From Blautia schinkii DSM 10518 (GTDB lineage: Bacteria > Bacillota > Clostridia > Lachnospirales > Lachnospiraceae): a DNA stretch of 64,000 nt. Below the pieces are notes generated by a model, which worked only from the letters and a program-made list of their open reading frames with translations, was not told where the DNA came from and searched no databases. A program made the position numbers and the translations under genes. The stretch spans positions 1 through 64,000 of the forward strand of contig JNKJ01000007.1 of NCBI GenBank assembly GCA_000702025.1, read 5' to 3'. Shown here in pieces: positions 16,735 through 27,022 of the stretch (its first letter is position 1; each line of letters begins with the position of its first letter).

Positions 16735-18491
16735 AAAAGATTATAAACAAACCCGAGCAGGCGGTTATGGAAATGTGCAGGGGGATTGCACAGGCAAACC
16801 CTTCTGTGGAGCTTATCACGAAATATAAAGTAATAAAGAAAAAAGAGATAAATCCTTCCAAGGTTTCTTTGATCAGCGGAGGCGGCAGCGGCCATGAGCC
16901 GGCTCACGCGGGATTTGTGGGAAAAGGAATGCTGGATGCGGCTGTGTGCGGCGATGTGTTCGCATCACCATCCCAGATTCAGGTGTACCAGGCGCTTAGG
17001 GCAACCGCAAGTGAAAAAGGAACCTTGATGATCATCAAGAACTACAGCGGGGATATGATGAATTTTAAAAATGCCGCACATCTCGCAGCAGAGGATGGGA
17101 TTCAGGTTGATTATGTAAAGGTGGACGATGATATTGCTGTGGAGGACAGTTTGTATACTGTGGGACACAGAGGTGTGGCGGGTACGGTGCTGGTTCACAA
17201 AATTACAGGCGCTGCCGCTGAAGCAGGTGCAGAGCTTTCCGAGGTTAAGAGGATTGCACAGAAAGCCATCGATCATGTGAAAAGCATTGGCTTTGCATTT
17301 TCATCCTGTACAGTTCCGGCGAAGGGAACCCCCACTTTTGAGCTGGGTGAGGATGAGATGGAGTATGGCGTGGGTATCCACGGGGAACCTGGAATCAGCA
17401 GAGAAAAGGCAGCAAGTGCTGATGAATTGGCAGATAGAATGACGGACAGCCTTTTGAAAGAGCTGAACATGGATGGGGATTCCCAAGAGGAAATTGCGGT
17501 GCTGGTAAATGGCTTTGGCGCGACGCCCTTGCAGGAGTTATATATTCTGAACAATTCTGTAATGAAGCGGTTGAAAGCGCACGGTGTGAAAGCAAGCCGT
17601 GTTTATGTTGGGAATTATATGACCAGTATTGATATGGAAGGCGCATCTCTGACCTTTATGAAGCTGGACCAGGAACTGAAGGGCTATCTGACAGCACCTT
17701 CACAGGCACCGGGCTTCCCCGTATTTGGAGATGAGAAGGATGTATCCTTTGTATGTGGAGCTGAGGAAGAGACAATTTCCAGAGAATCCAGCTTTACAGT
17801 AGAAACAGCACCGGAATGCAGCCGGATTAAAAATAATAAATTGTCCTTGGGTAACATTGTTTATATGGTTGATAAAATGGCTGAGGTCATCATTAATAAT
17901 GAGGTGCCGTTCTGCGAGCTTGATTCCCACGCCGGGGACGGAGATTTCGGTATGAGTGTTGCGAAAGGCTTCCGCCAGTTAAAAAGGGAGTGGCCGGAGA
18001 TAATTGAAAATGGAAAAGACTCCATAGGAAGTTTCCTTCAGGAATGCGCTATTGTAATTATGGAATACTGCGGCGGTGCCAGCGGTCCAATTTGGGGCTC
18101 GGCATTTCGGGCAGCCGGGCGGATAGCCGGAGACAGGATGGAAGTGTCTGTCTCGGAGTTTGCAGAGATTATGCAGGCTGCAGTGAAAGGAATTCAGGAA
18201 ACAGGTGCGCGCTCGTTTGGGCGGGGTGCAGTTGTGGGGGATAAGACGCTCATTGACGCACTTGTTCCCTGTGCGGATATATGGTCAGAGGCATCCCCGG
18301 AAGATTCTGTGAAAACTGTGATGACAAGGGCGGCTCAGGCAGCAGTGGCAGGGGCGAAGAAAACAGAGGAAATCGTGGCGCGTATGGGAAGGGCTGGCAC
18401 GGTCGGCGAGCGAAGTATCGGGTACCCTGACGCAGGCGCTTATGGACTGGGAGTTATTTTTACGGATGTCGCAGAGGCTATGAGCGAGTAA
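16731..18491 (+). CDS. dhaK: Dihydroxyacetone kinase, fused DhaK-DhaL, ATP-dependent
   Basis: Phosphorylates dihydroxyacetone to DHAP. Residues 1 to about 330 form the DhaK domain with the Gly-rich SGGGSGHEPAHAGF motif and His217 in GVGIHGEPG, the residue that binds the substrate carbonyl covalently. Residues about 385-586 form the DhaL nucleotide domain (SHAGDGDFGMSVAKGF, GGASGPIWGSAF, GDKTLIDAL). Fusion of the two in one chain is the ATP-using form, not the PTS form with DhaM. It is translationally coupled to gldA. Together with the PocR regulator this is an oxidative glycerol/dihydroxyacetone module. Confidence 0.92.
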   Translation: MKKIINKPEQAVMEMCRGIAQANPSVELITKYKVIKKKEINPSKVSLISGGGSGHEPAHAGFVGKGMLDAAVCGDVFASPSQIQVYQALRATASEKGTLMIIKNYSGDMMNFKNAAHLAAEDGIQVDYVKVDDDIAVEDSLYTVGHRGVAGTVLVHKITGAAAEAGAELSEVKRIAQKAIDHVKSIGFAFSSCTVPAKGTPTFELGEDEMEYGVGIHGEPGISREKAASADELADRMTDSLLKELNMDGDSQEEIAVLVNGFGATPLQELYILNNSVMKRLKAHGVKASRVYVGNYMTSIDMEGASLTFMKLDQELKGYLTAPSQAPGFPVFGDEKDVSFVCGAEEETISRESSFTVETAPECSRIKNNKLSLGNIVYMVDKMAEVIINNEVPFCELDSHAGDGDFGMSVAKGFRQLKREWPEIIENGKDSIGSFLQECAIVIMEYCGGASGPIWGSAFRAAGRIAGDRMEVSVSEFAEIMQAAVKGIQETGARSFGRGAVVGDKTLIDALVPCADIWSEASPEDSVKTVMTRAAQAAVAGAKKTEEIVARMGRAGTVGERSIGYPDAGAYGLGVIFTDVAEAMSE

Positions 18492-18558
18492 TATTAATAT
18501 GATTTGGTGCTAAAGGTTTTTAGAACAGTGTTAGCTGTGCTGATTGACATTAAATAAA

Positions 18559-19533
18559 TTAAAAATATTTTTTGCGATATTGCAGAGGGGTTACGCCCTC
18601 TGCTTTTTTAAATGTCTGTATAAAGTGAGAGGTATCCCGGAAACCGATTTCTTCGCAGATATCATCCAGAGATACACTGCTGGCAGCTAACAGATTCTTT
18701 GCTTTATTCATACGCAGGCATACCTGATACTGTTTGAGAGAGAAGCCTGTGTATTTTTTAAATTCCTTGCATAATTTGGCACGGCTAATACCAAATTTAT
18801 GGCAAAGGAAGGACAAGGTAATGTCTTTGTTAAAGTTCTCTTGCATATAAAACACAATTTCTGCCATGAGACTATTTTGGTGTTTGGAAAGCAAATAAGT
18901 TGACTTCGCTGTCAGGATTTCCGTGAGGAGAATATCAAACAGGCAGGAAAGTTTGTATTCCAGATAAGGTGTTGGTATTTGTGATGCCTTAAGAATCTGA
19001 AATTGGAGCATTTCAAAATTAGGAACCATTTGTTTGGATATACGCACATTATTGTCAGCGGAAAATTGAGAAAAAATATTTTCAGCCATGAAGCCATCAA
19101 AATGAAAAATCGTACTAACCCACTGATTTCCCAGTGTTTTATAGTGATGAGGTTTTCGGCAGTCAATAAAAAAGCCCTCTCCCTCAGACAAAGTATAACT
19201 TTTTTGTTCGTATTCGAGGTAGCCTTTGCCTTCCAGGGTGAAACGAAGCTCATAGGCATCTAAACCGGAACGGGTCGTATAATACTGATTGTCTGCATGC
19301 ATGATGAGAAATGTGAGGGGATGAATTAAATTGTGTCGTGCATTTGAACTGATCAGAAAATTTGGCATAACGTAATTTGTTCCGGATAGCCGGAATTCAC
19401 CACGGTGTAAATCCTGTAGTAGCTGAACTTTACTTGCATTTAAATATTTGAGCTTAGATTTATAGTATAGATGACAGGTCTCCTGAGTGAATGCAACTGT
19501 GCTTTTTATTAAGGGCAGTGCGTCATAATTCAT
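18559..19533 (-). CDS. AraC-family transcriptional regulator
   Basis: A 324-residue regulator with an N-terminal cupin-like domain (ELRFTLEGKGYLEYEQKSYTL, EGFFIDCRKPHHYKTLG) and a C-terminal AraC domain (FGISRAKLCKEFKKYTGFS, ICEEIGFRDTSHFIQTFKKAEGVTPLQYRKKYF). It diverges from the GH78 rhamnosidase gene with a 190-base gap and probably controls the 19.7-27 kb block. The start ATG at 19533 has only a G-rich, weak ribosome site. Confidence 0.9.
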   Translation of the reverse strand: MNYDALPLIKSTVAFTQETCHLYYKSKLKYLNASKVQLLQDLHRGEFRLSGTNYVMPNFLISSNARHNLIHPLTFLIMHADNQYYTTRSGLDAYELRFTLEGKGYLEYEQKSYTLSEGEGFFIDCRKPHHYKTLGNQWVSTIFHFDGFMAENIFSQFSADNNVRISKQMVPNFEMLQFQILKASQIPTPYLEYKLSCLFDILLTEILTAKSTYLLSKHQNSLMAEIVFYMQENFNKDITLSFLCHKFGISRAKLCKEFKKYTGFSLKQYQVCLRMNKAKNLLAASSVSLDDICEEIGFRDTSHFIQTFKKAEGVTPLQYRKKYF

Positions 19534-19594
19534 AAAAATCCCCCACTTATATGAATGATACGAAACTTATATTTTTGAAGATGATTCATACTTT

Positions 19595-19620
19595 ATATTA
19601 CATAAAAACACGTGTAATAT
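19595..19620. promoter_or_regulatory. Inverted repeat in AraC/GH78 divergent gap
   Basis: Seven-base arms ATATTAC (19595-19601) and GTAATAT (19614-19620) are separated by 12 bases that include part of an ACACGTGT palindrome. Its position between divergent genes makes it a candidate operator, but AT-rich sequence makes chance repeats common. Confidence 0.3.
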
Positions 19621-19723
19621 CAAGGATAATCAAGAACAATATTTATAGAGAAACCCGAAAATGAAAACCATATTTTGCAGAGAAAGTATTGACAAAATAT
19701 TGCAAAAGAAAGGACGATAAAAT

Positions 19724-22489
19724 ATGAGAGTAACGAACATTACAGTAGAAAATATGAAAACGCCGCTAGGTATTGATATTAAACAACCTGCTTTTAGTTG
19801 GCGTATTCAGTCTGAAAGAAAAAATGTTACACAGGTTTGTTATGAGGTGAGAGTAAATAAAGAGGACGGTAGTCTGGTATGGGATTCGGGAAAGGTATCA
19901 GGCGACTGCTGTGTGCAGATTATTTATCAAGGCAGTCCGTTGGAATCCCTTACCAGATATTATGTGGAGGTTTATGCAGAGGACAATTACGGGGAGATTG
20001 CAGGAGGAAAAACATGGTTTGAGACAGCCTTTATGTCATCTGCAGAGTGGCAGGCATCCTGGATAGTACCGAAACAGATACCGGCATACCATGAAATACC
20101 GGCTGCCGACAGAGAAAGCAGGAGAATCCGAAAAAAATTAGAGGATATTTCCATGCAGCCGGCGCAATATATACGAAAGAATTTTTATCTTAAGGAACAG
20201 ATTGCCTCTGGCAGAATATATATCACCGCTCATGGTGTATATAAAATGGAAATCAACGGCCGCCCTGTGTTAGATCAGGAGCTGGCTCCAGGTAACAGTT
20301 CATATCCGGAATATCTGTTCTATCAGACATATGATATAACGGAATATTTACGGCAGGGCGAAAATATATTTGGTGTCACTCTTGCAGATGGTTGGTATTG
20401 CGGAAAGGTAGGACTTACAGGGGACAGCTGTTCCTATGGCGATATGCTTGCAGCTATATTTGAACTGCATGTTAAGGACAGCCTGGGAAATAAAACAGTA
20501 GTTTATTCTGATAAGAGCTGTGTTAGTTCTACCGGGCCTATTGTATATTCTGATTTGTTTGTTGGAGAGAAATACGATGCCCGTCTGGAGAAGAATTTTA
20601 CCGGAAACTCTGAGGGTGGTGATGATTGGCAGCCCGTAAACGAAGCAGATTATAGCAGAGATAACCTACATGCACAATATGGGGCGCCAGTTAGGATTGT
20701 GAAGTGTTTTAAACCTGCGGCCATTTTAAAAACACCCAAAGGCGAGACAGTGATAGATGCCGGACAGGTGGTGGCAGGGCGGATTTCCATGCATGTAAAG
20801 GGAGATGCGGGGACGGTTGTAACGCTAGAGCATTCGGAAATCCTGGATAATAGTGGAAACTTTATGAATAACCTCCACGGACGCTTTTCTCACCAAACAG
20901 ACATTTACATATTGAAAGGAGAAGGAGAGGAGACTTATACTCCGTCCTTTACCTATCATGGATTTCGTTACATAAAGGTTGATGGATATCCCGGCAGTCC
21001 GACGTTATCTGATTTTGAAATCCAAGTGTTAAGCTCAGACAATGCCAGCACCGTACAATTTTCCTGCTCAGAAGAAAGAATTAACAGACTACAGCAGAAC
21101 ATTATGTGGAGCCAGATCAGTAATACACTTTCAATTCCCACGGATTGTCCGCAACGTGAGAAGGCTGGATGGACTGGGGATGTACAAGTGTTTTGCCGTG
21201 CGGCTGTGATGAATATGGACGTGCAGTCTTTCTTCAGGCGCTGGCTTATGAGTGTGCGGGCTGACCAAAAAAATGATGGCCAGATTCCCATCATTGTCCC
21301 TCATTATCCTGCCTATGATATGGATCGGCTTCATCCAGGGGCAGGGTCACAAACATCAGCCGGATGGGGGGATGTAATCATAGCACTTCCATACGCTATG
21401 TATCAGGCGTATGGGGACAGACGAATCTTGGAGGAAAACTACGAGAGCATGCAGCGCTGGGTAGAATATATTCGAAAGACGGCGGAAAGCGAGGGCGCTG
21501 ATACGAGAAATGGATTGCCACAAATGGAGCAGGAGCACTTAAAATATTTGTGGAATTCCAATTTCCATTACGGTGATTGGCTAACCCCTAGCGTCAGTGT
21601 TGATCTGGAAAAAGGTACGGTAGATATGCACCGCAGTGCCGAGGCGACGAAAGATATAGTGCCGACATGTTTTTATGCGTACTCTACTCAGACTATGGCA
21701 GAAATTTCGAGTATTTTAGGCAAAAAGGAGGAAAGCAGATATTACCTGGAGTTAAATGGAAAGGTGACAGATGCTTTCAGAAAGGAATATCTGGATGAAA
21801 ACGGTGTATTGAAATCTAATTTGCAGGGTATATTTGTTCTGGCCCTTCAAATACAGTTGATTCCGGAAAATGATATCAGAAAGAATGTAGACAGACTGGT
21901 AGAACTAATTTATGAAAATGGCACACGATTAGATACAGGGTTCCTGTCAATTCCATTTCTTCTACAAGTTTTAGACCGTTATGGATATCAAAAATTGTCT
22001 TATGACATTTTATTCCAGGACAAGTGTCCTTCCTGGTTGTATGAAATTGACAGGGGAGCAACAACAGTTTGGGAGGCATGGCAAGCCATAATGCCAGACG
22101 GTACAAAAACAAATGTTTCATATAACCATTACGCTTTCGGCTGTGTGGCTGAATGGATGTATCAGAATATAGGCGGACTGCGCCGGCTGCTTCCCGGCTA
22201 TAAGCGCAGCTGCATTGCCCCGGTGATAGAACAGCGTATTCGTCATGCGAGTGTTTCTTTGGATACACCATATGGCATTTTAAAAAGTTCCTGGAAGGTT
22301 TGTGACGGAATGATTTATATGGATGTTGAAATACCTGCGAATACAGAGGCCATAATAATTCTTCCCGGAGCAGCCGGAAAAGCAGTAATGGAAAACGGAT
22401 ATTTGACGGCTGTGGCTGCCAATAGGAAGGATGGTATTCTGTACCGGGGTTCGGGTAAATTCCAATTCAGCTATTGCTGCGATATTTAA
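19724..22489 (+). CDS. Alpha-L-rhamnosidase, GH78 family
   Basis: Removes terminal alpha-L-rhamnose from glycosides such as pectic fragments or plant flavonoid rhamnosides. The 921-residue architecture is complete: N-terminal fibronectin-like region (PAFSWRIQSE), rhamnosidase N and concanavalin-like domains (YITAHGVYKMEINGRPVLDQELAPG), then the (alpha/alpha)6 barrel. Catalytic-region acids known for GH78 are visible: Asp474 and Glu479 in DCPQRE, Asp486 in GWTGD and Glu784 in TTVWEAW. No signal peptide, so it is intracellular. It heads a block with a CUT1 importer and an esterase. Confidence 0.93.
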   Translation: MRVTNITVENMKTPLGIDIKQPAFSWRIQSERKNVTQVCYEVRVNKEDGSLVWDSGKVSGDCCVQIIYQGSPLESLTRYYVEVYAEDNYGEIAGGKTWFETAFMSSAEWQASWIVPKQIPAYHEIPAADRESRRIRKKLEDISMQPAQYIRKNFYLKEQIASGRIYITAHGVYKMEINGRPVLDQELAPGNSSYPEYLFYQTYDITEYLRQGENIFGVTLADGWYCGKVGLTGDSCSYGDMLAAIFELHVKDSLGNKTVVYSDKSCVSSTGPIVYSDLFVGEKYDARLEKNFTGNSEGGDDWQPVNEADYSRDNLHAQYGAPVRIVKCFKPAAILKTPKGETVIDAGQVVAGRISMHVKGDAGTVVTLEHSEILDNSGNFMNNLHGRFSHQTDIYILKGEGEETYTPSFTYHGFRYIKVDGYPGSPTLSDFEIQVLSSDNASTVQFSCSEERINRLQQNIMWSQISNTLSIPTDCPQREKAGWTGDVQVFCRAAVMNMDVQSFFRRWLMSVRADQKNDGQIPIIVPHYPAYDMDRLHPGAGSQTSAGWGDVIIALPYAMYQAYGDRRILEENYESMQRWVEYIRKTAESEGADTRNGLPQMEQEHLKYLWNSNFHYGDWLTPSVSVDLEKGTVDMHRSAEATKDIVPTCFYAYSTQTMAEISSILGKKEESRYYLELNGKVTDAFRKEYLDENGVLKSNLQGIFVLALQIQLIPENDIRKNVDRLVELIYENGTRLDTGFLSIPFLLQVLDRYGYQKLSYDILFQDKCPSWLYEIDRGATTVWEAWQAIMPDGTKTNVSYNHYAFGCVAEWMYQNIGGLRRLLPGYKRSCIAPVIEQRIRHASVSLDTPYGILKSSWKVCDGMIYMDVEIPANTEAIIILPGAAGKAVMENGYLTAVAANRKDGILYRGSGKFQFSYCCDI

Positions 22490-22646
22490 GACAAATTTGA
22501 TCACCGTTAAATCACAGTAACTAAATATATATAAAATGGCCAATAAAAACAAAAAAATGGCGCGAAAAACTAGGAGAAATATGCAAAAATATAGTTACAA
22601 GAACCAAACATATTCAGTAAACATTTTTTAGAAAAGGAGAAGGGTT

Positions 22647-23960
22647 ATGAAACGAAAAACAACAAGTGTAATTTTGGCGGCGGCAATGGTATCAAGTTTA
22701 TTTGTATCGGTAAATGTATATGGGGCGGATGATGCTTCAGGAGGTTCAATTAAATTTTTGAACAATATCACTACTGTTACCGAGGATATGTGCAAGGATT
22801 TTGAGGAAGAAACAGGAATCCATGTTGAATACGAATTCGTTGACGCCGCAGATTATTCTGCAAAGTTTTCTGCTTTGGCGGCTTCTGGTGATATCCCGGA
22901 TGTTTTCTGGACTCAGAGCGCATATTATGCAGATCAAATCGAAGAGGGGTATCTCCTTGATATGCAGGATTATCTCTATAATACAGACTGCTACGAGGGA
23001 GGCACAAAGTGGGCGGATACCTATGAAGAGGCTTTGCTGGAGAACTTTGAAAGTCTCGCAGCCAAGAATAATCCGGATGCAGGTTCCGTTGACTTCGGAG
23101 TTCCTTATGTTATGACGTCAGTTGCAGTGATGTATGACAAAAATACCTTTGATAAACTGGGTCTTTCAGAGCCTGAAACATGGGATGACTTCATGAACTG
23201 CTGTCAGGTACTGAAAGATAATGGTATCACACCATTTGCAGTGCAGAGTGCTACCTGTGACGACTGGATTCCGAGATTTATCTGGGATCAGACCTGCAGG
23301 GAGAAGTTGGATAAAAATCCAGGCGCATTTGAAAGTGGCGAAATGAAATTTAACGACGAAACAGTCGTTGAGGGACTTAATGCATTTAAAGAAATGTGGG
23401 ATAAGGAATATCTGATTGATTCCTACTTTACCTGTACGAATGATGATGTCAGCAGTGCCTTTGTTCAGGGAAATCTGGGAATGCTTGCGGCAACACCTGG
23501 AAGAATCACTTATGTAATGGAGAATAAGACAGAAGAAATGGATGTAGCCACATTTGCCTTTCCGGGATATGCCGGGCTTCCGCTTCGGTCATTAGGCGGT
23601 GCGGCAAATATTTATGGTGTGTACTCTGAGAGTGAAAATATTGATGCTGCGGTAACATTTCTTAAATGGCTTACATCTGCAAGCACCTTTTCAACCCAGG
23701 AAACATTGAAATATGAAAATTCCGGTATCAAAGGGGTGGAACGAGGCGAGGAACTAGATGCTGCTTTTAGTGGCTTTACCAAAGCTTCTGAAGGCGGGTT
23801 CTGTCCGGAAATATTTGTCCCCACGACTGTCACAACAGAGATCAATGATGTTTTTAAGAATGATTTACTGCCTAACTTAGCATATGGGAGTTACGATACA
23901 GAGTATGTATGTGACACATTACAGGAATTGTATGATGAATACTTAGAATCTCTTAAGTAA
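22647..23960 (+). CDS. CUT1 sugar-binding protein (family 1 solute-binding protein)
   Basis: Secreted receptor of the second CUT1 importer. Signal peptide in residues 1-26 (MKRKTTSVILAAAMVSSLFV, then VYGADD), no lipobox. The mature protein has the family pattern DMCKDFEEETGIHVEYEFVDAADYSAKFSALAASGDIPDVFW and AAVTFLKWLTS. It lies 157 bases after the GH78 gene, and a hairpin follows it before the esterase and permease genes. The ligand is presumably a rhamnose-containing oligosaccharide or glycoside (inference from GH78). Confidence 0.9.
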   Translation: MKRKTTSVILAAAMVSSLFVSVNVYGADDASGGSIKFLNNITTVTEDMCKDFEEETGIHVEYEFVDAADYSAKFSALAASGDIPDVFWTQSAYYADQIEEGYLLDMQDYLYNTDCYEGGTKWADTYEEALLENFESLAAKNNPDAGSVDFGVPYVMTSVAVMYDKNTFDKLGLSEPETWDDFMNCCQVLKDNGITPFAVQSATCDDWIPRFIWDQTCREKLDKNPGAFESGEMKFNDETVVEGLNAFKEMWDKEYLIDSYFTCTNDDVSSAFVQGNLGMLAATPGRITYVMENKTEEMDVATFAFPGYAGLPLRSLGGAANIYGVYSESENIDAAVTFLKWLTSASTFSTQETLKYENSGIKGVERGEELDAAFSGFTKASEGGFCPEIFVPTTVTTEINDVFKNDLLPNLAYGSYDTEYVCDTLQELYDEYLESLK

Positions 23961-23971
23961 ATCTATTACTT

Positions 23972-24002
23972 GGGATGGAGCCGGTAAACCCGGTTTCATC
24001 CC
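23972..24002 (+). terminator. Intercistronic hairpin after binding-protein gene
   Basis: A 13-bp stem with two G-U pairs (23972-23984 with 23990-24002) and a five-base loop. No T run follows, so it is more likely a partial terminator or mRNA 3'-end stabiliser that keeps binding-protein mRNA more abundant than permease mRNA. Confidence 0.5.
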
Positions 24003-24053
24003 GGGTATTTCGGACTGTACAATAGGGATGTGAAGTAGTAGGAGAGCATAATT

Positions 24054-25250
24054 ATGTTTATTAAAGAAAATTTGGAACTTTTCCTGGACAGGCTCGTGCA
24101 GGAGCGTATAGCTGGCTGCAGTATGCTTGTGTTGCACAAGGATAAAGAGGTATTCAGGCACTATTGCGGCTATGCCGACTTAGGATTACAAAAAGAAGTG
24201 AACGCGGATACCATTTTCAGAATTTATTCCATGACTAAAATTGTTACAGTGACGGCGGCTCTCCAGCTATATGAAAAAGGGTTGTTCTGTATGAATGATC
24301 CTCTGGAGTCGTATATGCCGGAGTTTTCAGACATGCTTGTAGCGGATCGTAAGGCAGACGGGACCGAATACTTACGGCCTGCAAAAAATAAAATTTTGGT
24401 AAAAGATCTATTTTGTATGACGGCAGGCTTTACATATAACGGATATGATGATAAGGAATCTCCTGTGATTCGCGAGACATGCCGCATGGAACAAAAGCTA
24501 TCAGAGCAGTATCCGGGGAAAACGTATTCTATCAGTAGATATGCATCTGAGATGGCAAAACTGCCTCTTGCAAATGACCCGGGGACACATTGGCAATACA
24601 GCCTTGGCCATAATGTACTGGCAGCTTTGGTGGAGCGGATATCGGGGATACGTTTTAGCGATTATGTAAAAGAAAACATAACAGAACCATTAGGTATGCA
24701 GGATACATTTTTCCGCATACCAGGGAATAAAAAAGCGCGATTGGCCAGTATCTATGATTTAGACAAAGAGGGAAAATTAGTCCAAAATACTGGTATGGAT
24801 GTGGGTTTTTTAGAAGGCGCGGTATATGAGAGCGGCGGAGGGGGACTACTATCCACCTTGGATGATTATGCCAAATTTGCTAATGCATTGTGCAGAGGCG
24901 GTACAGCAGAAAATGGCACCAGAATCTTGAGCAGTAATACAATAAACCTGATGCGCACGAATCATTTGGACGAAACAATGCTTAAGGATTATGACTGGGA
25001 GAGGCTGGCTGGATATGGCTATGGTCTGGGTGTCCGGACTATGATAGATCTTGTGAAATCTGGAAGTAACGGTAATGTTGGCGAATTCGGATGGAGTGGG
25101 ATGGCTGGCACATGGGTGATGATGGATCCAAAGGAGAAGCTGACTGTGGTATATATGCAGCAGTTGTGTTCAGAAAAGACAAGCTGCTATATTCATCCTC
25201 GCCTGCGGAATCTGGTTTATAGCGCTATGGAAGGGGAGGATGAGAGATGA
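24054..25250 (+). CDS. Serine hydrolase, beta-lactamase fold (family VIII esterase-like)
   Basis: A 398-residue protein of the class C beta-lactamase / penicillin-binding-like superfamily. The nucleophile motif is Ser59-Met-Thr-Lys62 (SMTK) and the second-site Tyr is Tyr182 in HWQYSLGHN. There is no signal peptide or membrane anchor, so it works in the cytoplasm and is unlikely to be a penicillinase. Its place between the binding protein and the permeases of the GH78 block suggests removal of acyl esters from imported rhamnosides (inference). Its stop overlaps the permease start in ATGA. Confidence 0.82.
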   Translation: MFIKENLELFLDRLVQERIAGCSMLVLHKDKEVFRHYCGYADLGLQKEVNADTIFRIYSMTKIVTVTAALQLYEKGLFCMNDPLESYMPEFSDMLVADRKADGTEYLRPAKNKILVKDLFCMTAGFTYNGYDDKESPVIRETCRMEQKLSEQYPGKTYSISRYASEMAKLPLANDPGTHWQYSLGHNVLAALVERISGIRFSDYVKENITEPLGMQDTFFRIPGNKKARLASIYDLDKEGKLVQNTGMDVGFLEGAVYESGGGGLLSTLDDYAKFANALCRGGTAENGTRILSSNTINLMRTNHLDETMLKDYDWERLAGYGYGLGVRTMIDLVKSGSNGNVGEFGWSGMAGTWVMMDPKEKLTVVYMQQLCSEKTSCYIHPRLRNLVYSAMEGEDER

Positions 25251-26152
25251 AGAAAAAGGGCGGACTATTGCATGAGATAAGATGTAGTGTTCCTGCATAC
25301 ATCTGTGTGTTGCCCACAATTATAGTTTTGTTTGTGTTTTTATATATTCCCTTTTTTAATGCATTCCGGATTTCTTTGTATAACTATAAAGGCTTTGGGG
25401 AAATGACGGATTTTGTAGGGCTCGCAAATTATATTAAAACATGGAATGACCCAAGATTTTGGATGGCCTGGAGCCATACGATCCGGCTCATTGTTGTGGA
25501 TTTGGTCGTATCGCTGAGCATTGCGTTTTTCTTTGCCTATCAACTGTTTAAAGGGATCCGCGGAAAAAAATTCTTTAACACCGTTCTTTTTATTCCTTAT
25601 CTGATTTCAATGGTAGTGGTAGGGTGTATCTGGAAAACAATCTACGACCCTAATATTGGACCGTTAAATCAGATTTTAGATATGGTTGGTCTTGGAAATC
25701 TTGCAACCGCATGGTTATCTAATCAGGGAACAGCAATGAATGCCATCATTGTCACATGGGTATGGAGGATCATTCCGTTTAATTTGTTAATTATGTATGC
25801 AAATCTTATGACTCTTCCTAAAGATTATTTGGAGGCGGCTGCTATAGATGGAGCAGGTACATGGCAGAAAATCAGATATATCATTCTTCCCTATATGGTA
25901 CCTACCTTTGTTACGCTGGGAGTTCTAAGTATTACCAATGACTTACGGTGTTTTGACCTTATCCACGTTATGACTGCCGGCGGACCGGGCGGGGCATCCG
26001 AGGTCCTCAGTACATATATTTATCAAAAAGCATTTGCACAAAACAGATTCGGACAGTCAAGTGCGGCTTCTATCATTATGATGGTCATCATGCTTACTTT
26101 GACCGTGGTCATGAATTTGATAAAGAAGAAGGCAGGTGAAAGAAATGAATAA
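25247..26152 (+). CDS. CUT1 sugar ABC permease, MalF-like
   Basis: Membrane subunit of the second importer, 301 residues with six predicted helices. The ATPase-contact EAA loop is YLEAAAIDGAGTWQKIRYIILPYMVP. The gene overlaps the esterase by four bases and the next permease by eight, which shows tight co-translation. No ATPase gene accompanies it. Confidence 0.93.
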   Translation: MKKKGGLLHEIRCSVPAYICVLPTIIVLFVFLYIPFFNAFRISLYNYKGFGEMTDFVGLANYIKTWNDPRFWMAWSHTIRLIVVDLVVSLSIAFFFAYQLFKGIRGKKFFNTVLFIPYLISMVVVGCIWKTIYDPNIGPLNQILDMVGLGNLATAWLSNQGTAMNAIIVTWVWRIIPFNLLIMYANLMTLPKDYLEAAAIDGAGTWQKIRYIILPYMVPTFVTLGVLSITNDLRCFDLIHVMTAGGPGGASEVLSTYIYQKAFAQNRFGQSSAASIIMMVIMLTLTVVMNLIKKKAGERNE

Positions 26153-26984
26153 ATCCGTCAAAAAGAAAACAATTGGTGCAGTTTTATTTATTATTGTGCT
26201 GATATATGCCCTGATTTCTCTTTATCCATTGATTTGGGTAGTGCTGCAATCCTTTAAAACAGAGCAGGAGTTTTTAAAGAGTATATGGACACTGCCATCC
26301 TCTCTTTACCTGGAAAATTTTGCGACGGCATTTAAAGAGGCCAAGATATCTGTATATCTGCTTAACACATTGAAAAATACGGCGGCAACCGTTGTGGTAG
26401 ACATTCTGTTTCTTACCCTGGCAGCCTTTGCATTTTCTAAACTTTACTTTAAGTTCAAAAAAGCTTTTTGGTATATGATTCTGATCAATATGCTTATTCC
26501 AACCGCTATTATATTGATTCCTATGTATATTCAGGTGAATAAGATGGGAATTAACAATACTTTAGCAGCCATAGTTTTTCCGTACTATCAGGGATTAGCT
26601 CCAATGGGCCTGATTCTGCTTAAGAATTATATGGATAATATTCCAAATGAACTAATGGAAGCGGCAAAAATTGACGGGTGCAGTCTGCCGAGGATTCTTG
26701 TATCGATCATGGTACCTTTGGTCAAGCCTATGATGGTTACAGTGGCGATATTGGCTGGTATGGGTGCCTGGAATGAATACTTATGGGCGTTAGTTTCCCT
26801 GACCGATCAAACGAAATATGTTCTTTCTATCGGTATTTCACTGATTCAGAGCCAGACAAATATTTTTGGATATACATCTGTATTTGCAGCACTTACGATC
26901 AGTGCATCATTCTTTGTGATTCTGTACCTATGCGCACAGAAAACTTTTGTACGGGCAATTTGTGAAGGCGCGGTTAAAGGTTAA
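26145..26984 (+). CDS. CUT1 sugar ABC permease, MalG-like
   Basis: Second membrane subunit, 279 residues, EAA loop LMEAAKIDGCSLPRILVSIMVPLVKP and C-terminal FVRAICEGAVKG. ATG 26145 is chosen because AGGTGA at 26134-26139 is five bases upstream. A GTG at 26136 is in frame but would sit on that site. Confidence 0.92.
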   Translation: MNKSVKKKTIGAVLFIIVLIYALISLYPLIWVVLQSFKTEQEFLKSIWTLPSSLYLENFATAFKEAKISVYLLNTLKNTAATVVVDILFLTLAAFAFSKLYFKFKKAFWYMILINMLIPTAIILIPMYIQVNKMGINNTLAAIVFPYYQGLAPMGLILLKNYMDNIPNELMEAAKIDGCSLPRILVSIMVPLVKPMMVTVAILAGMGAWNEYLWALVSLTDQTKYVLSIGISLIQSQTNIFGYTSVFAALTISASFFVILYLCAQKTFVRAICEGAVKG

Positions 26985-27022
26985 GGGTTGATAATAAAAT
27001 AAGAGATAATGGGAGGATGCTT

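Noticed and set aside
19691-19696. TTGACA before the GH78 gene as a -35 box
   Set aside because: It lies about 30 bases before the start codon, too close, and no -10 box exists at correct spacing before the ribosome site.
24054-25250. Beta-lactamase (antibiotic resistance)
   Set aside because: The SxxK fold is present, but the protein lacks a signal peptide and sits in a sugar operon, so an esterase is more likely.
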